Shown: positions 27,362-38,088, counted from the stretch's first letter. The stretch is DNA of 64,000 nt from Maribellus comscasis (GCF_009762775.1 NZ_CP046401.1:2914001-2978000), one strand, 5' to 3'. Numbers and translations: made by a program. The notes: generated from the sequence alone by a model not told the origin.

Positions 27362-29176
27362 ATGAAGTGTCTAATCTTTATCAGTCTGATTTTATTTTTT
27401 TTCTCCGGATGGGTACAAAGTCAACGTCCCAATGTTGTAATTGTTTTAACCGACGATCAAGGCTATGGAGAATTTTCGTGCAATGGAAATCCTTTGGTTC
27501 ACACCCCAAATATCGACAGGCTGGCTAAAGAAGGATTTCGTTTTACAGATTTTCATGTGGCCCCGATGTGCACTCCAACCCGCGGGGAATTATTAACCGG
27601 GCTCGACGCATTTAGAAATGGCGCTGTAAATGTAAGCAGTGGACGCACATTGCTAAGAGCCGACTTGCCAACGATGGCCAATGTCTTTAAAAAGGCGGGT
27701 TATGCTACTGCTGTATTTGGTAAATGGCATTTGGGAGATAACTATCCTTACCGCCCACAGGATAGGGGGTTTGATGAAACGTTGTGGTTTCCCTCTTCTC
27801 ATATAAACAGTGTACCCGACTATTGGGACAACGATTACTTTGACGACATATATATGCATAACGGAAACAGAAAAGAATACAAGGGCTATTGTACCGATGT
27901 TTTTTTTGATGGGGCGATAAAGTGGATGTCGGAAAAGATTGATGAAAAGATTTCATATTTTATTTATCTTCCGTTAAACGCTTCTCATTCTCCACATTAT
28001 GTTCCGGATAAGTACCGTGAGTCAATAAAAAGATCGATTAAAGAACATCCGGAAATTGTTAAACATCTTTCAGAATCGAAAAAGAAGGAGCTCGTTAGTT
28101 TTTTGGCAATGGGAAATAACATTGATGAAAATATCGGAAAACTCTACGAGTTTCTCGCGGATAACAATCAGCTTGAAAAAACGATAATTGTGTTTTTAAC
28201 CGACAATGGCAGTACATTTGGAGCAGATTATTACAACGCGGGCATGAAAGGCCGAAAAACACAACTTTGGGAAGGTGGACATCGTGTGCCACTTTTTATC
28301 CGAACTCCTTCAAAAATCTGTAAAAGCCCGAAGACGATTGAGGAATTATGCCAGGTTCAGGATTTGTTGCCTACTTTGGCGGCCATGTCCGGGATTAAAG
28401 AAATTCCCAAAAATCTTGACGGGATGAATCTTTTTCCTTTAATGAATGGAGCAAAAGAGAATTTGGAGGAGCGGATGCTGGTGATCAATTACAGCCGGAT
28501 GCCAAATTTTAAGGTAAAATATACGACTAAAAATCCTGCAATTCCGCAACGAGATGGCGCCGGTGTTCTATGGAAAAACTGGCGTTTGATAGAAAATCGC
28601 GAATTGTACAATATTGCAGCAGATCCACATCAAGACAAAGATGTTGCGTTGGAATATCCCGAAATTGTGCAGAAAATGAGAAATCACCTGAACAATTGGT
28701 GGGATGCTGTTAAAGATGAGGTTGCTGTAGTGCAACGCGTGGTTATTGGCAACGAACAGGAAAACCCAGCATTACTTACCGCCTGCGAGTGGTTGGATGT
28801 TTTTGTAGATCAGCAGAAGCAGGTTCGGTGGGGTGTAAAGAAGAATGGCGTTTGGCATGTTGCGGTACACCAGCCGGGAGAGTATCAGTTTGAATTGAGA
28901 CGCTGGCCCCGGGAATCGGAAACCGCTTTGCAGGACGGCCTTCCTTTGAAAAAAGTAACAGATGGTTGGCTTGAAAAAGGAGTTCAATTGCCTGTTCGTT
29001 CAGCGAAGATCAGAATCGGGAACCGGGAGAAATCAAAAAAGATTACCAGTTCTGATAAAGAAGTAACATTTACAATGAATTTAAATCAAGGCGATACAAG
29101 TATCCAAACCTGGTTTTTCGACGAAAATAATAATGAAATTTGTGGAGCATATTATCTCTACGTAAAAAGAATCTGA
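27362..29176 (+). CDS. Exported Cys-type sulfatase (S1 family)
   Basis: A 604-residue sulfatase with a type I signal peptide (about 1-20, WVQSQ). Metal-binding Asp residues lie in VLTDDQGYGE (31-32), and the formylglycine site is Cys70 in CTPTRGELLTG, the C-x-P-x-R motif that needs maturation of Cys to formylglycine. KWHLGD and LTDNGST complete the active site. A C-terminal domain (about 465-604) beyond the usual sulfatase fold has an unusual beta-rich sequence (QPGEYQFELRRWPRESE). It leads an operon with two nucleoside hydrolases, ribokinase and a sugar transporter. The sulfated substrate is unknown. Confidence 0.92.
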   Translation: MKCLIFISLILFFFSGWVQSQRPNVVIVLTDDQGYGEFSCNGNPLVHTPNIDRLAKEGFRFTDFHVAPMCTPTRGELLTGLDAFRNGAVNVSSGRTLLRADLPTMANVFKKAGYATAVFGKWHLGDNYPYRPQDRGFDETLWFPSSHINSVPDYWDNDYFDDIYMHNGNRKEYKGYCTDVFFDGAIKWMSEKIDEKISYFIYLPLNASHSPHYVPDKYRESIKRSIKEHPEIVKHLSESKKKELVSFLAMGNNIDENIGKLYEFLADNNQLEKTIIVFLTDNGSTFGADYYNAGMKGRKTQLWEGGHRVPLFIRTPSKICKSPKTIEELCQVQDLLPTLAAMSGIKEIPKNLDGMNLFPLMNGAKENLEERMLVINYSRMPNFKVKYTTKNPAIPQRDGAGVLWKNWRLIENRELYNIAADPHQDKDVALEYPEIVQKMRNHLNNWWDAVKDEVAVVQRVVIGNEQENPALLTACEWLDVFVDQQKQVRWGVKKNGVWHVAVHQPGEYQFELRRWPRESETALQDGLPLKKVTDGWLEKGVQLPVRSAKIRIGNREKSKKITSSDKEVTFTMNLNQGDTSIQTWFFDENNNEICGAYYLYVKRI

Positions 29177-29196
29177 TATAAACCAATTAAAATGAA

Positions 29197-30195
29197 ATGA
29201 AAATGAAAAAGATGTTCTTTCTGTTGTTTTTAATATTTCCAATTTTATTTGCTAACGGACAGGAATTTCCTGTGTTAAAGGAAACTTTCCGTTTGCAACA
29301 ATTAACTCCGCCCACCGGGAAAGTAAGAATGATTTTGGATACCGATACTTACAACGAGGTGGATGACCAATTTGCTTTGGCGTATACCTATCTATCAAAA
29401 GAAAAAATAGATCTTCAGGCCGTTTATGCAGCTCCATTTCACAATGGCCGCTCTAACGGGCCGGGAGATGGAATGGAAAAGAGCTACCAGGAAATACTTC
29501 GTTTGTTAAAGCTTATGGGGAAATCGCCTGAAGGTTTTGCTTTTCGTGGCTCAGACAACTATTTGCAGGATGTAAATCAACCAATTAGGAGCGATGCCGC
29601 ACTTGATTTGGTAAAAAAGGCAATGGCAAGTTCTCCCGACGATCCTTTATACGTTGTGCCGGTTGGTTGTATAACAAATATCGCATCGGCTATATTGATA
29701 GAACCCAAAATTATTAAAAACATTGTAGTTGTGTGGCTGGGGGGAAACGGATTGAACTGGCCGCATCAAAAGGAATTCAATCTGAAACAGGATGTATTGG
29801 CTGCACAGGTAGTTTTAAACTCAGGAGTACCATTTGTAATTATGCCATGCCGGCCTGTAGTTTCGCATTTTCATACAACAATTCCTGAATTGAAATATTA
29901 TTTGGAGGGCAAGAACGAACTATCGGATTACTTGTACAACATTGTAGTTGAATACAGTCACGGGAAAGAAGCATGGTCAAAAGTGATCTGGGATGTTACT
30001 GCAGTAGCATGGCTGGTTAATTCATCATGGATTTCAACCAACCTGGTACATAGTCCCGTTTTAACTGACCAGGTAACATACAGCGTTGATCACGGGAGGC
30101 ATTTTATCCGTATGGCGAATGAATTAAACCGCGATGCTATTTTCAGGGATCTGTTCACAAAAATAGCATCAAAAGATCTGATTCAAAAAAGATGA
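29197..30195 (+). CDS. Exported nucleoside hydrolase-like protein
   Basis: A 332-residue protein with a signal peptide (about 1-21, ILFANGQ). The N-terminal motif MILDTDTYNEVDDQFALAY carries the Asp cluster (D-T-D...D-D) that binds calcium and ribose in nucleoside hydrolases. Middle motifs include VVPVGCITNIASAI and VVWLGGNG. It would cleave N-ribosidic bonds to release a base and ribose in the periplasm, although related exported proteins may act on other ribosides. Its stop overlaps the next gene start by 4 bp. An exported form is unusual compared with the cytoplasmic enzymes of enterobacteria. Confidence 0.85.
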   Translation: MKMKKMFFLLFLIFPILFANGQEFPVLKETFRLQQLTPPTGKVRMILDTDTYNEVDDQFALAYTYLSKEKIDLQAVYAAPFHNGRSNGPGDGMEKSYQEILRLLKLMGKSPEGFAFRGSDNYLQDVNQPIRSDAALDLVKKAMASSPDDPLYVVPVGCITNIASAILIEPKIIKNIVVVWLGGNGLNWPHQKEFNLKQDVLAAQVVLNSGVPFVIMPCRPVVSHFHTTIPELKYYLEGKNELSDYLYNIVVEYSHGKEAWSKVIWDVTAVAWLVNSSWISTNLVHSPVLTDQVTYSVDHGRHFIRMANELNRDAIFRDLFTKIASKDLIQKR

Positions 30196-31220
30196 GCTAC
30201 ACAAAAACCAGTGCAAGTTTTATCCTCTCTTTTTTTATTGCTGCTATTTTAATTCAGGGATGTAATTCAAAAGAAAAGAGCTTAAAACAGGCGGAAAATA
30301 AATTTCAGAAACCACACATAATTTTTGATACTGATATTGGTGGTGATTACGATGATGTTGGCGCCCTGGCAATGATACATGCCCTGGCCGATAATGATGA
30401 AATAGAAATACTGGCAACCATAGCTTCAAATCTAAGTCCGTTAGTAGTTCCAAGTATCGATGTCATAAATACTTATTTTGGGCACCCAAATCTTCCGGTC
30501 GGAGCACCAAAAACTGAAGGTGTAGCACAGGATTGCGGAGAGCTGCATTGGTCCGATTCTTTGTCGGCAAATTACCCGCACCGGTATCAAAAAACTTCTG
30601 ATGCGCCTGATGCTGTTGGTGTTTACCGTAAAATACTGGCCGAACAGCCCGACACAAGTGTAACAGTAGTGACCGTCGGTTTTTTAACCAACCTGAAAAA
30701 TTTGTTGTTGTCCGGCCCCGACTCGTTTTCACCCTTAAACGGAAAAGACTTGGTGGCGAAGAAAGTAAAATTGTGGGTGGCAATGGCCGGCAAATTTCCG
30801 GAAGGAAAGGAATACAATGTAATGAAAGATTCAGCTTCATCGGTATATGTAATTGAAAACTGGCCGGGTAAAGTTGTGTTTAGCGGATTTGAAATAGGTG
30901 TTGAGGTTCTCACAGGATTAAGACTCGTTAAAGATGGAGCATCGGAAAGTCCTGTAAGGAAGGTGTATGCCATTAGTATTCCCAAAAGAGAATACGACAA
31001 AAATGGAAGAAGAAGTTGGGATCAGACAGCAGTTTTGGTAGCAGCGCGTGGAATTAGCCCTTATTTTGATGTGCAAAAAGGAAAGTTTATCGCACATGCC
31101 GATGGTAGCAACAGTTGGGTGGATGATCCAAATGGAAGACATGAGTATTTGTTGGAAAAAATGCCATCCGACTCTCTTGCTTATCAAATTGAAACGCTAA
31201 TGATGCATACACCAAATTGA
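30192..31220 (+). CDS. Nucleoside hydrolase-like lipoprotein
   Basis: A 342-residue second nucleoside hydrolase-family protein with a lipobox (ILIQGC, Cys24). The Asp motif FDTDIGGDYDDVGALAM is intact, with VTVVTVGFLTNLKNLL matching the middle family motif. It is divergent from the first copy (mostly only the motifs agree), so the two may differ in base or sugar preference. ATGA overlap with the upstream gene shows translational coupling. Downstream are ribokinase and a sugar transporter, consistent with ribose as the released sugar. Confidence 0.85.
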   Translation: MSYTKTSASFILSFFIAAILIQGCNSKEKSLKQAENKFQKPHIIFDTDIGGDYDDVGALAMIHALADNDEIEILATIASNLSPLVVPSIDVINTYFGHPNLPVGAPKTEGVAQDCGELHWSDSLSANYPHRYQKTSDAPDAVGVYRKILAEQPDTSVTVVTVGFLTNLKNLLLSGPDSFSPLNGKDLVAKKVKLWVAMAGKFPEGKEYNVMKDSASSVYVIENWPGKVVFSGFEIGVEVLTGLRLVKDGASESPVRKVYAISIPKREYDKNGRRSWDQTAVLVAARGISPYFDVQKGKFIAHADGSNSWVDDPNGRHEYLLEKMPSDSLAYQIETLMMHTPN

Positions 31221-31249
31221 TTTTTAAACCGTTAAAAAAACGTATCTAA

Positions 31250-32161
31250 ATGAATAAAATCCTTGTTGTCGGGAGTTCCAACACCGACATGGTAATCAAG
31301 ACCTCAAAATTTCCTGCGCCTGGTGAAACCATTCTTGGCGGCGATTTTTTTATGAATGCCGGGGGAAAAGGAGCCAATCAGGCTGTCGCCGCAAAGCGGC
31401 TTGGTGGAAATGTTTCTTTTCTTGGCAAAATAGGGGATGATATATTTGGAAAACAGGCGCTTCAAAATTTGAAAGACGATGGAATCGATGTTGAACCGGT
31501 TCGTATTAACAAAGATAATCCCAGCGGAATAGCATTAATTACTATCGATGCAAAAGGTGAAAATTCAATTGTTGTTGCACCAGGCGCCAACGAAACCTTA
31601 TTGCCTGAAGATATCGACGAGAAAATTAATGAAATTGAATCTTCAGATTTTATTCTGCTTCAACTCGAAATCCCTCTTTCTACAGTAAACTATATTACCG
31701 AAATTGCTTCAGGAAAAGGGAAAAAAGTAGTACTTAACCCTGCGCCGGCTGATAAATTGTCGGATGCTTTATTAGTTAATCTTTATATGCTCATTCCAAA
31801 TGAAACGGAAGCTGAGTTGTTGACCGGGATTTGTGTAAAAGATGAAAAAACTGCGGAACAGGCAGCGCAGTATTTAAAAAACAAAGGAGTACAAATCGTG
31901 ATCATAACTATGGGTTCAAAAGGCGCTTTTGTTTTGAGTGACGAGTTTAAAGGAATGATTGAAGCACCCGAAGTTACAGCAGTTGATACCACATCAGCCG
32001 GAGATACCTTTTGCGGTGCTTTGGTTGCAAAATTGAGCAACGGAATAAATTTAAAGAAAGCTATTGAGTTTGCTACTGCTGCCGCTGCTATTTGTGTAAC
32101 AAGAATGGGAGCGCAGATGTCGATACCTTCTGAAAAAGAAGTGAGTGAATTTTTTAACTAA
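31250..32161 (+). CDS. rbsK: Ribokinase
   Basis: A 303-residue PfkB-family sugar kinase of the ribokinase branch. N-terminal VVGSSNTDMVIKTSKFPAPG and GGKGANQAVAAKRLGG motifs bind the sugar, and DTTSAGDTFCGAL near 250 contains the catalytic Asp and anion hole. It phosphorylates ribose to ribose-5-phosphate in the cytoplasm. The position after two nucleoside hydrolase genes and before a GRP-type transporter gives a compact riboside scavenging route: cleave, import, phosphorylate. It is 29 bp after the upstream gene. Confidence 0.93.
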   Translation: MNKILVVGSSNTDMVIKTSKFPAPGETILGGDFFMNAGGKGANQAVAAKRLGGNVSFLGKIGDDIFGKQALQNLKDDGIDVEPVRINKDNPSGIALITIDAKGENSIVVAPGANETLLPEDIDEKINEIESSDFILLQLEIPLSTVNYITEIASGKGKKVVLNPAPADKLSDALLVNLYMLIPNETEAELLTGICVKDEKTAEQAAQYLKNKGVQIVIITMGSKGAFVLSDEFKGMIEAPEVTAVDTTSAGDTFCGALVAKLSNGINLKKAIEFATAAAAICVTRMGAQMSIPSEKEVSEFFN

Positions 32162-32190
32162 ATCAAAAATAACAACTAAATCGAATCATT

Positions 32191-33192
32191 ATGTTTATCG
32201 TAAATAGTTATTTTCTGGCAATTGTTTTTTGTTTTATAACCATGCTTTGCTGGGGGTCGTGGGGCAATACGCAAAAATTGGCCGGGAAAACCTGGCGCTA
32301 CGAGCTTTTTTACTGGGATTATGTAATCGGTGTTCTTTTACTTTCTCTATTTTTTGCTTTTACTCTTGGAAGTATCGGCGAAAACGGACGTGGATTTGTA
32401 GTTGATTTGGCTCAGGCTGATTGGAAAAATATTGGAAGTGCATTTTTGGGAGGAGTAATTTTTAATGCAGCAAATATTTTGCTGTCAACAGCTATTGCAA
32501 TTGCCGGAATGTCGGTGGCTTTTCCCGTGGGAATCGGTCTGGCACTGGTTTTGGGGGTGATTATAAACTATCTGGGCTCACAAAAAGGTGACCCGGTTTT
32601 TCTTTTTCTAGGCGTTGGATTAATTACTATTGCTATTATTTTAAATGCTGTAGCGTTTAAAAAAGCGTCTTCAGGAAATCAAAAGGTAACTACAAAAGGA
32701 ATTCTTGTTTCTGTGCTTGCCGGTGTATTAATGTCGTTCTTTTATCGTTTTGTAGCAGCATCAATGGATTTGGATAATTTCGTTAATCCTGCCCAGGGAA
32801 TGATGACTCCGTATACAGCATTTGTTATTTTTTCTCTCGGTGTTTTTATTAGTAACTTTTTGTTTAATACTATTTTAATGAGAAAACCCATAAGTGGCGA
32901 GCCTGTAAAATATAAAGCCTATTTTAACGGGAAAATGTCGATTCACTGGATGGGTATTTTGGGCGGAATAATCTGGGGGATTGGAAATTCGTTAAATCTT
33001 ATCGCTGCGGGTAAGGCCGGGGCTGCTATTTCCTACGGACTGGGACAGGGGGCAACACTGGTGGCAGCTTTATGGGGTGTTTTTATCTGGAAGGAATTTA
33101 AAAATTCACCCAAAAGCACAAACGGACTTCTTACATTAATGTTTGTCTTGTTTGTTGCCGGAATCATTTCAATTATTTATGCCGGACAGTGA
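32191..33192 (+). CDS. GRP/RbsU-type sugar transporter (ribose uptake candidate)
   Basis: A 333-residue protein with about ten transmembrane helices, of the glucose/ribose porter family in the drug/metabolite superfamily. FITMLCWGSWGNTQKLAGK at the N-terminus, AIAIAGMSVAFPVGIGLALV and the late GIIWGIGNSLNLIAAGKAG segment are typical. It takes up a monosaccharide by cation symport. Given ribokinase upstream by 29 bp, ribose is the likely substrate, although glucose or rhamnose cannot be excluded from sequence alone. It is the last gene of the LacI-linked operon. Confidence 0.88.
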   Translation: MFIVNSYFLAIVFCFITMLCWGSWGNTQKLAGKTWRYELFYWDYVIGVLLLSLFFAFTLGSIGENGRGFVVDLAQADWKNIGSAFLGGVIFNAANILLSTAIAIAGMSVAFPVGIGLALVLGVIINYLGSQKGDPVFLFLGVGLITIAIILNAVAFKKASSGNQKVTTKGILVSVLAGVLMSFFYRFVAASMDLDNFVNPAQGMMTPYTAFVIFSLGVFISNFLFNTILMRKPISGEPVKYKAYFNGKMSIHWMGILGGIIWGIGNSLNLIAAGKAGAAISYGLGQGATLVAALWGVFIWKEFKNSPKSTNGLLTLMFVLFVAGIISIIYAGQ

Positions 33193-33334
33193 AAACTAAA
33201 TTTCTACACATAAATTCTAAAAGTGCATTTTATCGTTTGTGTTGAATAATTCCTTAAAAAAGGTTACTCCTTTGATTGTATTATGGAGAGAAAGCTGATA
33301 AACAGAATTGTTACTTTTAATCAAATCATTCACT

Positions 33335-33383
33335 GAGGCTTTGCCTCGGGGTTACCTTATATTCTCCCCTGATTTCAGGGGAG
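33335..33383. repeat. Palindromic intergenic element (REP-like)
   Basis: Two hairpins: GAGGC-TTT-GCCTC at 33335-33347 and CTCCCCTG-ATTT-CAGGGGAG at 33364-33383 (8 bp, 9 with the outer T-A pair). They are not followed by T-runs in either direction, so they look more like a REP or dispersed repeat element than a terminator. Confidence 0.45.
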
Positions 33384-33467
33384 ATTTCATCGGCCAGATG
33401 GTGGATGACAGAGGGGTGAAATAAAGAAAACCTGACTTTTCTGCAATGTTGTTGAAAATAAAGTTCG

Positions 33468-33509
33468 CGAAATACTTCTTGGCTCTGCCACGGGATAGTC
33501 AACTTTAAG
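33468..33509. repeat. Dispersed intergenic repeat, copy B
   Basis: Related to 23761-23803, sharing CGAAA, GGCTCTGC, the GGxTAGT core and TTTAAG in the same order. It lies 84 bp before the HTCS start. Confidence 0.4.
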
Positions 33510-33592
33510 GATTTTTTTTATTGCTGTAAAATTCTGTGTTGAAAAAATTGATGTTTAATTGGGTATTTTTTTACATTCGTCTTGTGAAACTA

Positions 33593-36500
33593 ATGCTAAT
33601 TAAATATCACCTGTCTATTCTTTTCCTTATTTCAGTCAAGTTTTGTTTTGCTCAAAATACACAATTTCGAAATCTTACCATGGCCGACGGCTTATCCCAT
33701 TCCATTGTGTATTCAATCGGGCAGGATAAATACGGGTTTATGTGGATTGGGACAGGAAACGGATTAAACATTTACGACGGGGTTCGTTTTAAACAATTTT
33801 TTTTTGATGCTGACGACCAGCACACGATTCCTTCGAATTATGTAGAAGATTTTTTATTTGAAGATGATTCGGTGTTGATTGCAACAGGGGCAGGCTTGTG
33901 TAAAATGGATGTGCAGTCAAAAAAATGCAGAAGGATTGATTTGGGGGGATATAGACAGGTTCGTACCATTTATAAAGATCCGGAGCCGGGTATTTACTGG
34001 GTTGGCACCCAAACCGGTTTAATTAAATATAACTCAAAAACAGAAAGTTATCAGGAGTTTAATACGTCAAACAGTAATATAAGCCAAAACATAGTTCGGG
34101 CTATTTATAAAGACAAAGATGAAAACTTATGGATTGGTACTTTCGATAAACTAAATAAATTACCAAAAGGGTCTGCCGTATTTACAACAATTGATATGAA
34201 GTTGGATTACCGTCCTTCCATCAAAAATAACCTGACCATGAGTCTCCTTCCATTTGATGAAAATAACGATTCATTATTATGGATTGGTACACAAACAGGC
34301 TTAGTTTTATATAACCGGTTTACCAACGAGAAAAAATTTTTCAGGGAAGAAAATTCAAATCTTACCAATTCGGCAACCAAAGACATTTTAAAATCGCGTG
34401 ACGGACAACTTTGGATGGGAACCGATTTTGGACTGGGTGAAATGAATCCGGATTTTGACATTAAGATTCATGTTCACGACCCTTTTAATTCTAATTCTTT
34501 GACAAACAGCATCGTTTGGGATATCTTTGAAGATAATTCCGGTGCGCTTTGGTTTGGTACAAACAACGGATTGAGCATACTTTCAAAAACAAATAACCGG
34601 TTTCGATTTTATCCCATGTCTTTTACCCGCGAGAATAATATAGCGGGTTACGAAATTAGAAGCGTTGTTGAAGATTCCGGTGAAAATCTTTTGCTTGGGA
34701 CTCAATATGGATTTGTAACATTTCATCCGAAAAAGGGTATCGTTCAGGCGTTTAATTCTGAACAACCTGAGCCAAGAAAATTATCGATTAATGGCGCAAA
34801 ATGTTTATTGAAAGACAAAAAAGGAAGGATTTGGATGGGAACCAATGGCGGCATAAATATTTGGGATCCTTATCATAAAAAAATGGAAAAATATACCGCT
34901 GATTTTAATTCGTTGAGTGGATTGAGAACCAATTATATTACCCAGTTTTTTGAACTTAAGGATGGTACAATTTTGGTAAATACTTTTGCTGGTCTTCATA
35001 AAGCTGAAGAGGTAAACGGCACTTTTAATTTCCGGTTTTTGGTTGATATGGGATTGAATTTGTATAAAGGCGAAGATAATTTGTATAGTTGCCGCGGAAC
35101 TGTTTTGTATAAAATTGATTTACAAACTTTTGAAGGGACCAGCGAAATTGACTTTCAATTAGCAAACGAAAATTCCAGGATATATACAATCTTTTCGGCT
35201 GACAACAAAACCATCTGGCTGGGATTAAAAAATGGTATAATCAAATACAACATTTCAACAAAAGAATATTCCTGTTTTGAAATTAAATCAAATCAAAATT
35301 ACCCGTTAATAAATATTTTAGCAGATGAACAGGGAACAATTTGGGCATCATCGTATTCCGCAATCATAAAATTTACACCCGAAACCGGTAGTTTTGAAAT
35401 TTACCCCAGTGGAAATGAAATACCAATTAACAGGTTTATTGAAAACTGTAATCTGAAATGTGAAAATGGCGATCTGATTTTTGGAGGACATGATGGTTTT
35501 ATCCGGTTAAATCCAAAAGACATCAAAAAAATTGATACTGTTTTTCCCGTTGTACTCACAGAACTGCAAGTAAGCAATCAGAAAATTATTCCGGGTCAAC
35601 TGTACAACGACAAAAGAATATTGGGGAAAGACATCTCGTTTACACATCAGCTTGAACTGAATTATTCTGATCGTTCATTTTCGCTTGAATTCACAACACT
35701 TCAGTTCGACGAGCGAGACGGGATACGCTATGCATATAAACTGGAAAATGCAGATCCGGACTGGAATTATATTAATGGAGCAGCAGGAAATGCAATTTAC
35801 TCAAATTTGCGACCCGGGGCCTATAAATTCAGATTGAGAGGTACAAACAATCATGGTGTTTGGAATAAAGCCGAAACAACCCTGGATATCAGAATAAAAG
35901 CTCCGCTATGGGCCAGTCCTTTATTTATAACTTTGTATATTATTTTAATTATTGGAGTAACCTGGACTATTATCTATTATTATACAAACAGGTTAAAAAT
36001 GAAAGGTGAGCTGAAATTAATTCGTGTGGAGAAGGAGTATACCGATAACCTGACAAAGGCTCGCCAACAGTTTTTTACAAATATTGCTCACGAGTTTAAA
36101 ACTCCGCTCAGTTTGATAATTGGCCCCGTTGAGAAGCTTCTTAAAAATAAAAATCTCGATGCCGGTGGGAAAAAATATGCAAATTTAATCGAAAACAATG
36201 CCCGTCGTTTATTGTGGTTAAATAACCAGTTAATTGATTTCAGACTGCTGGAAAACAAAACGTTAAAAATGCGGATAAGCAGGTTTGATATTGTTGAATT
36301 TACCAGGAATGTTTATTTGTTGTTTACGGATAAAGCAGAAAGAAAAAATATTGAATTTTTATTTCATTCTGAGTTTGACCATTTGGAAGTTTATATGGAT
36401 CTGCGAAAAATTGAAACTATCTTATTCAATTTATTTTCCAATGCTTTTAAGTTTACACCCGAAAATGGAAAAATAGATGTTTCAATTACTGGTGGTGAAA

Positions 36501-37609
36501 CAGCGTCAGAACAAAAATTCCGGATTTTGGTAAGCGATTCCGGGATTGGTATTTCCAGTGAAGATCAACAAAAGGTTTTTAACCGTTTTTACCAGGCAAA
36601 CGATGCCTTGAAAATGAACCGAGGCTCTGGGATAGGACTAACCCTGGTTATGGAATATGTTAAAATGCACGGTGGTGAAGTTGATTTGAAAAGTGAACCC
36701 GGCAGTGGTTCTCAATTTTCGATATGCCTGCCTGTAAATAATAATTACCGGGAAGAAGGTTTGATATCAGAAAAACAAGGCTTGGATACCATTTTAAAGC
36801 TACCCAAAGAAGAAGCACTGGATGAGAGCCTGGAGGCAAATTATTTTGCCAACGGAAAACCAAATATTTTGCTGGTTGAAGACGACACTGAAATAGTTGA
36901 TTTTATAAAAGCGAGTTTAAGAGAAAAATACAATGTCGAGGTCGCTTTAAATGGAAAAGAAGCACTGCAAATGGTAATGCTTAGAGAACCCGATCTCGTA
37001 ATCAGCGACATCGTAATGCCGGTAATGGATGGAATTGAATTCACTAAAAAATTCAAAAACAATCCCAAAACTTTACATATCCCTTTGATTCTGCTAACAG
37101 GACAGTCGGAGGCCGAAAAGCAACTGGAAGGATTAAAGAGTGGTGCCGATGCGTATATAACTAAGCCCTTTGATATAGAACTTCTTGAGGTGCGAATTGA
37201 AAACTTCCTGAAAAGGAAAGAGCAACTTAAAGCGTATTTGCGCCTCGATGAAATAGTGACTCCCCAAAAAGTAAGCATCGCATCACAAGACGAAAAAGTA
37301 CTTGAAAAGATTGTAAACTGTATCGAGAATAATATATCGGATTCGGACTTTAACATTGCAAAACTTTCGCAACAAACAGGGATTTCGTCCAATGCTTTAT
37401 ATCGGAAAATTAAGAATTTAACGGGGCAAACCACGAATGAATTTATTCGAACGGTTCGAATCCGGCGGGCAGAGCAACTTTTGCGCACTAAAAAGTTTAC
37501 AGTATCAGAAGTGATGGATCAAACAGGATTTTCGAACCGTTCTTATTTTTCAAAATGTTTCAGAAAATTGTATGGAATGGCTCCCAGGGAATATATCGAC
37601 CGTGTTTAA
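33593..37609 (+). CDS. Hybrid two-component system sensor/regulator (HTCS)
   Basis: A fused sensor kinase, receiver and AraC regulator of about 1338 residues. The start at ATG 33593 gives a clean signal segment ([15 protein letters not shown]). An earlier ATG at 33551 is possible. The periplasmic part is a two-propeller Reg_prop region (repeated WIGTxxGL motifs, about 25-680) and a Y_Y_Y domain (about 690-770). A membrane helix (about 780-800) precedes HisKA with the phospho-His in [11 protein letters not shown] (near 832), HATPase (about 930-1045), a receiver with [11 protein letters not shown] (Asp near 1139) and a C-terminal AraC HTH (about 1240-1335). It lies directly upstream of a SusC/SusD locus and should switch it on when its glycan fragment is bound. 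Confidence 0.95.
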   Translation: MLIKYHLSILFLISVKFCFAQNTQFRNLTMADGLSHSIVYSIGQDKYGFMWIGTGNGLNIYDGVRFKQFFFDADDQHTIPSNYVEDFLFEDDSVLIATGAGLCKMDVQSKKCRRIDLGGYRQVRTIYKDPEPGIYWVGTQTGLIKYNSKTESYQEFNTSNSNISQNIVRAIYKDKDENLWIGTFDKLNKLPKGSAVFTTIDMKLDYRPSIKNNLTMSLLPFDENNDSLLWIGTQTGLVLYNRFTNEKKFFREENSNLTNSATKDILKSRDGQLWMGTDFGLGEMNPDFDIKIHVHDPFNSNSLTNSIVWDIFEDNSGALWFGTNNGLSILSKTNNRFRFYPMSFTRENNIAGYEIRSVVEDSGENLLLGTQYGFVTFHPKKGIVQAFNSEQPEPRKLSINGAKCLLKDKKGRIWMGTNGGINIWDPYHKKMEKYTADFNSLSGLRTNYITQFFELKDGTILVNTFAGLHKAEEVNGTFNFRFLVDMGLNLYKGEDNLYSCRGTVLYKIDLQTFEGTSEIDFQLANENSRIYTIFSADNKTIWLGLKNGIIKYNISTKEYSCFEIKSNQNYPLINILADEQGTIWASSYSAIIKFTPETGSFEIYPSGNEIPINRFIENCNLKCENGDLIFGGHDGFIRLNPKDIKKIDTVFPVVLTELQVSNQKIIPGQLYNDKRILGKDISFTHQLELNYSDRSFSLEFTTLQFDERDGIRYAYKLENADPDWNYINGAAGNAIYSNLRPGAYKFRLRGTNNHGVWNKAETTLDIRIKAPLWASPLFITLYIILIIGVTWTIIYYYTNRLKMKGELKLIRVEKEYTDNLTKARQQFFTNIAHEFKTPLSLIIGPVEKLLKNKNLDAGGKKYANLIENNARRLLWLNNQLIDFRLLENKTLKMRISRFDIVEFTRNVYLLFTDKAERKNIEFLFHSEFDHLEVYMDLRKIETILFNLFSNAFKFTPENGKIDVSITGGETASEQKFRILVSDSGIGISSEDQQKVFNRFYQANDALKMNRGSGIGLTLVMEYVKMHGGEVDLKSEPGSGSQFSICLPVNNNYREEGLISEKQGLDTILKLPKEEALDESLEANYFANGKPNILLVEDDTEIVDFIKASLREKYNVEVALNGKEALQMVMLREPDLVISDIVMPVMDGIEFTKKFKNNPKTLHIPLILLTGQSEAEKQLEGLKSGADAYITKPFDIELLEVRIENFLKRKEQLKAYLRLDEIVTPQKVSIASQDEKVLEKIVNCIENNISDSDFNIAKLSQQTGISSNALYRKIKNLTGQTTNEFIRTVRIRRAEQLLRTKKFTVSEVMDQTGFSNRSYFSKCFRKLYGMAPREYIDRV

Positions 37610-38088
37610 ACCGGTAAAATTTATTTCTTCAGTCCTTTTTTCAGAAATAATTTCCTCCCTTTTATCAGAAAAATAATCTTTTCTTTTTTATTTCTGCGAA
37701 TAAATATACAGTGAGCTGATTCTCTGGTTTTTATGATATTGTATCGTCAAATTTGTGTCCGGAAACCGGCAAATTTGTTGCTGTTTTTAGAGAGAAATGA
37801 TGTCAGTTTTATAAAAATTCCGTCCCGCCAGACCCACTCATTCCGGATAAGTTTGTATCATAAAATTAAACCGATGAAACAAATTTTGAATAAACACAAA
37901 GTTGTATTTTCTGTCCTCATCATTTTGCTGGCAATCGTTGTTTTTCTGTTGCTTAAATCAATATTTGTTTTTGTGTGAAAGAAAATTGAATCAAAAAGAG
38001 ATTTTATGATAAATAAATTGTCTTTGCTAAAATTTATATCAATCAACAGATAATTAAAAGTTTCTAACTAAATCAAAATTAATCAAGT
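37610..38088. other. Leader region between HTCS and susC
   Basis: A 479-bp region expected to hold the HTCS-regulated promoter of the second polysaccharide locus. A small open frame for a single-helix peptide is at 37874-37978. AT-rich inverted repeats follow the HTCS stop but lack GC pairs. I could not place a confident promoter match. Confidence 0.45.
37874..37978 (+). CDS. Possible small single-pass membrane peptide (34 aa)
   Basis: A 34-residue frame starting with basic MKQILNKHK followed by a continuous hydrophobic segment (VVFSVLIILLAIVVFLLLK), an ideal single transmembrane helix. It ends 110 bp before the susC start. The frame extends further upstream to 37733, but that part does not look like protein. 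Coding status is uncertain; it could be a real small protein or a chance AT-rich frame. Confidence 0.3.
   Translation: MKQILNKHKVVFSVLIILLAIVVFLLLKSIFVFV

Larger units (their letters stand above)
33193..33535. other. Intergenic region before the HTCS gene
   Basis: A 343-bp region with two hairpin-forming palindromes (33335-33347 and 33364-33383) and a segment related to 23761-23803 at 33468-33509. No tRNA or supported open frame was seen. The palindromic block with CGGCCAGATGGTGGATGACA after it has the look of an intergenic mobile-type repeat common in Bacteroidota. Confidence 0.5.

Noticed and set aside
37733..37873. N-terminal extension of the small membrane frame before susC
   Set aside because: The extended part lacks protein-like character; only the part from 37874 looks plausible.
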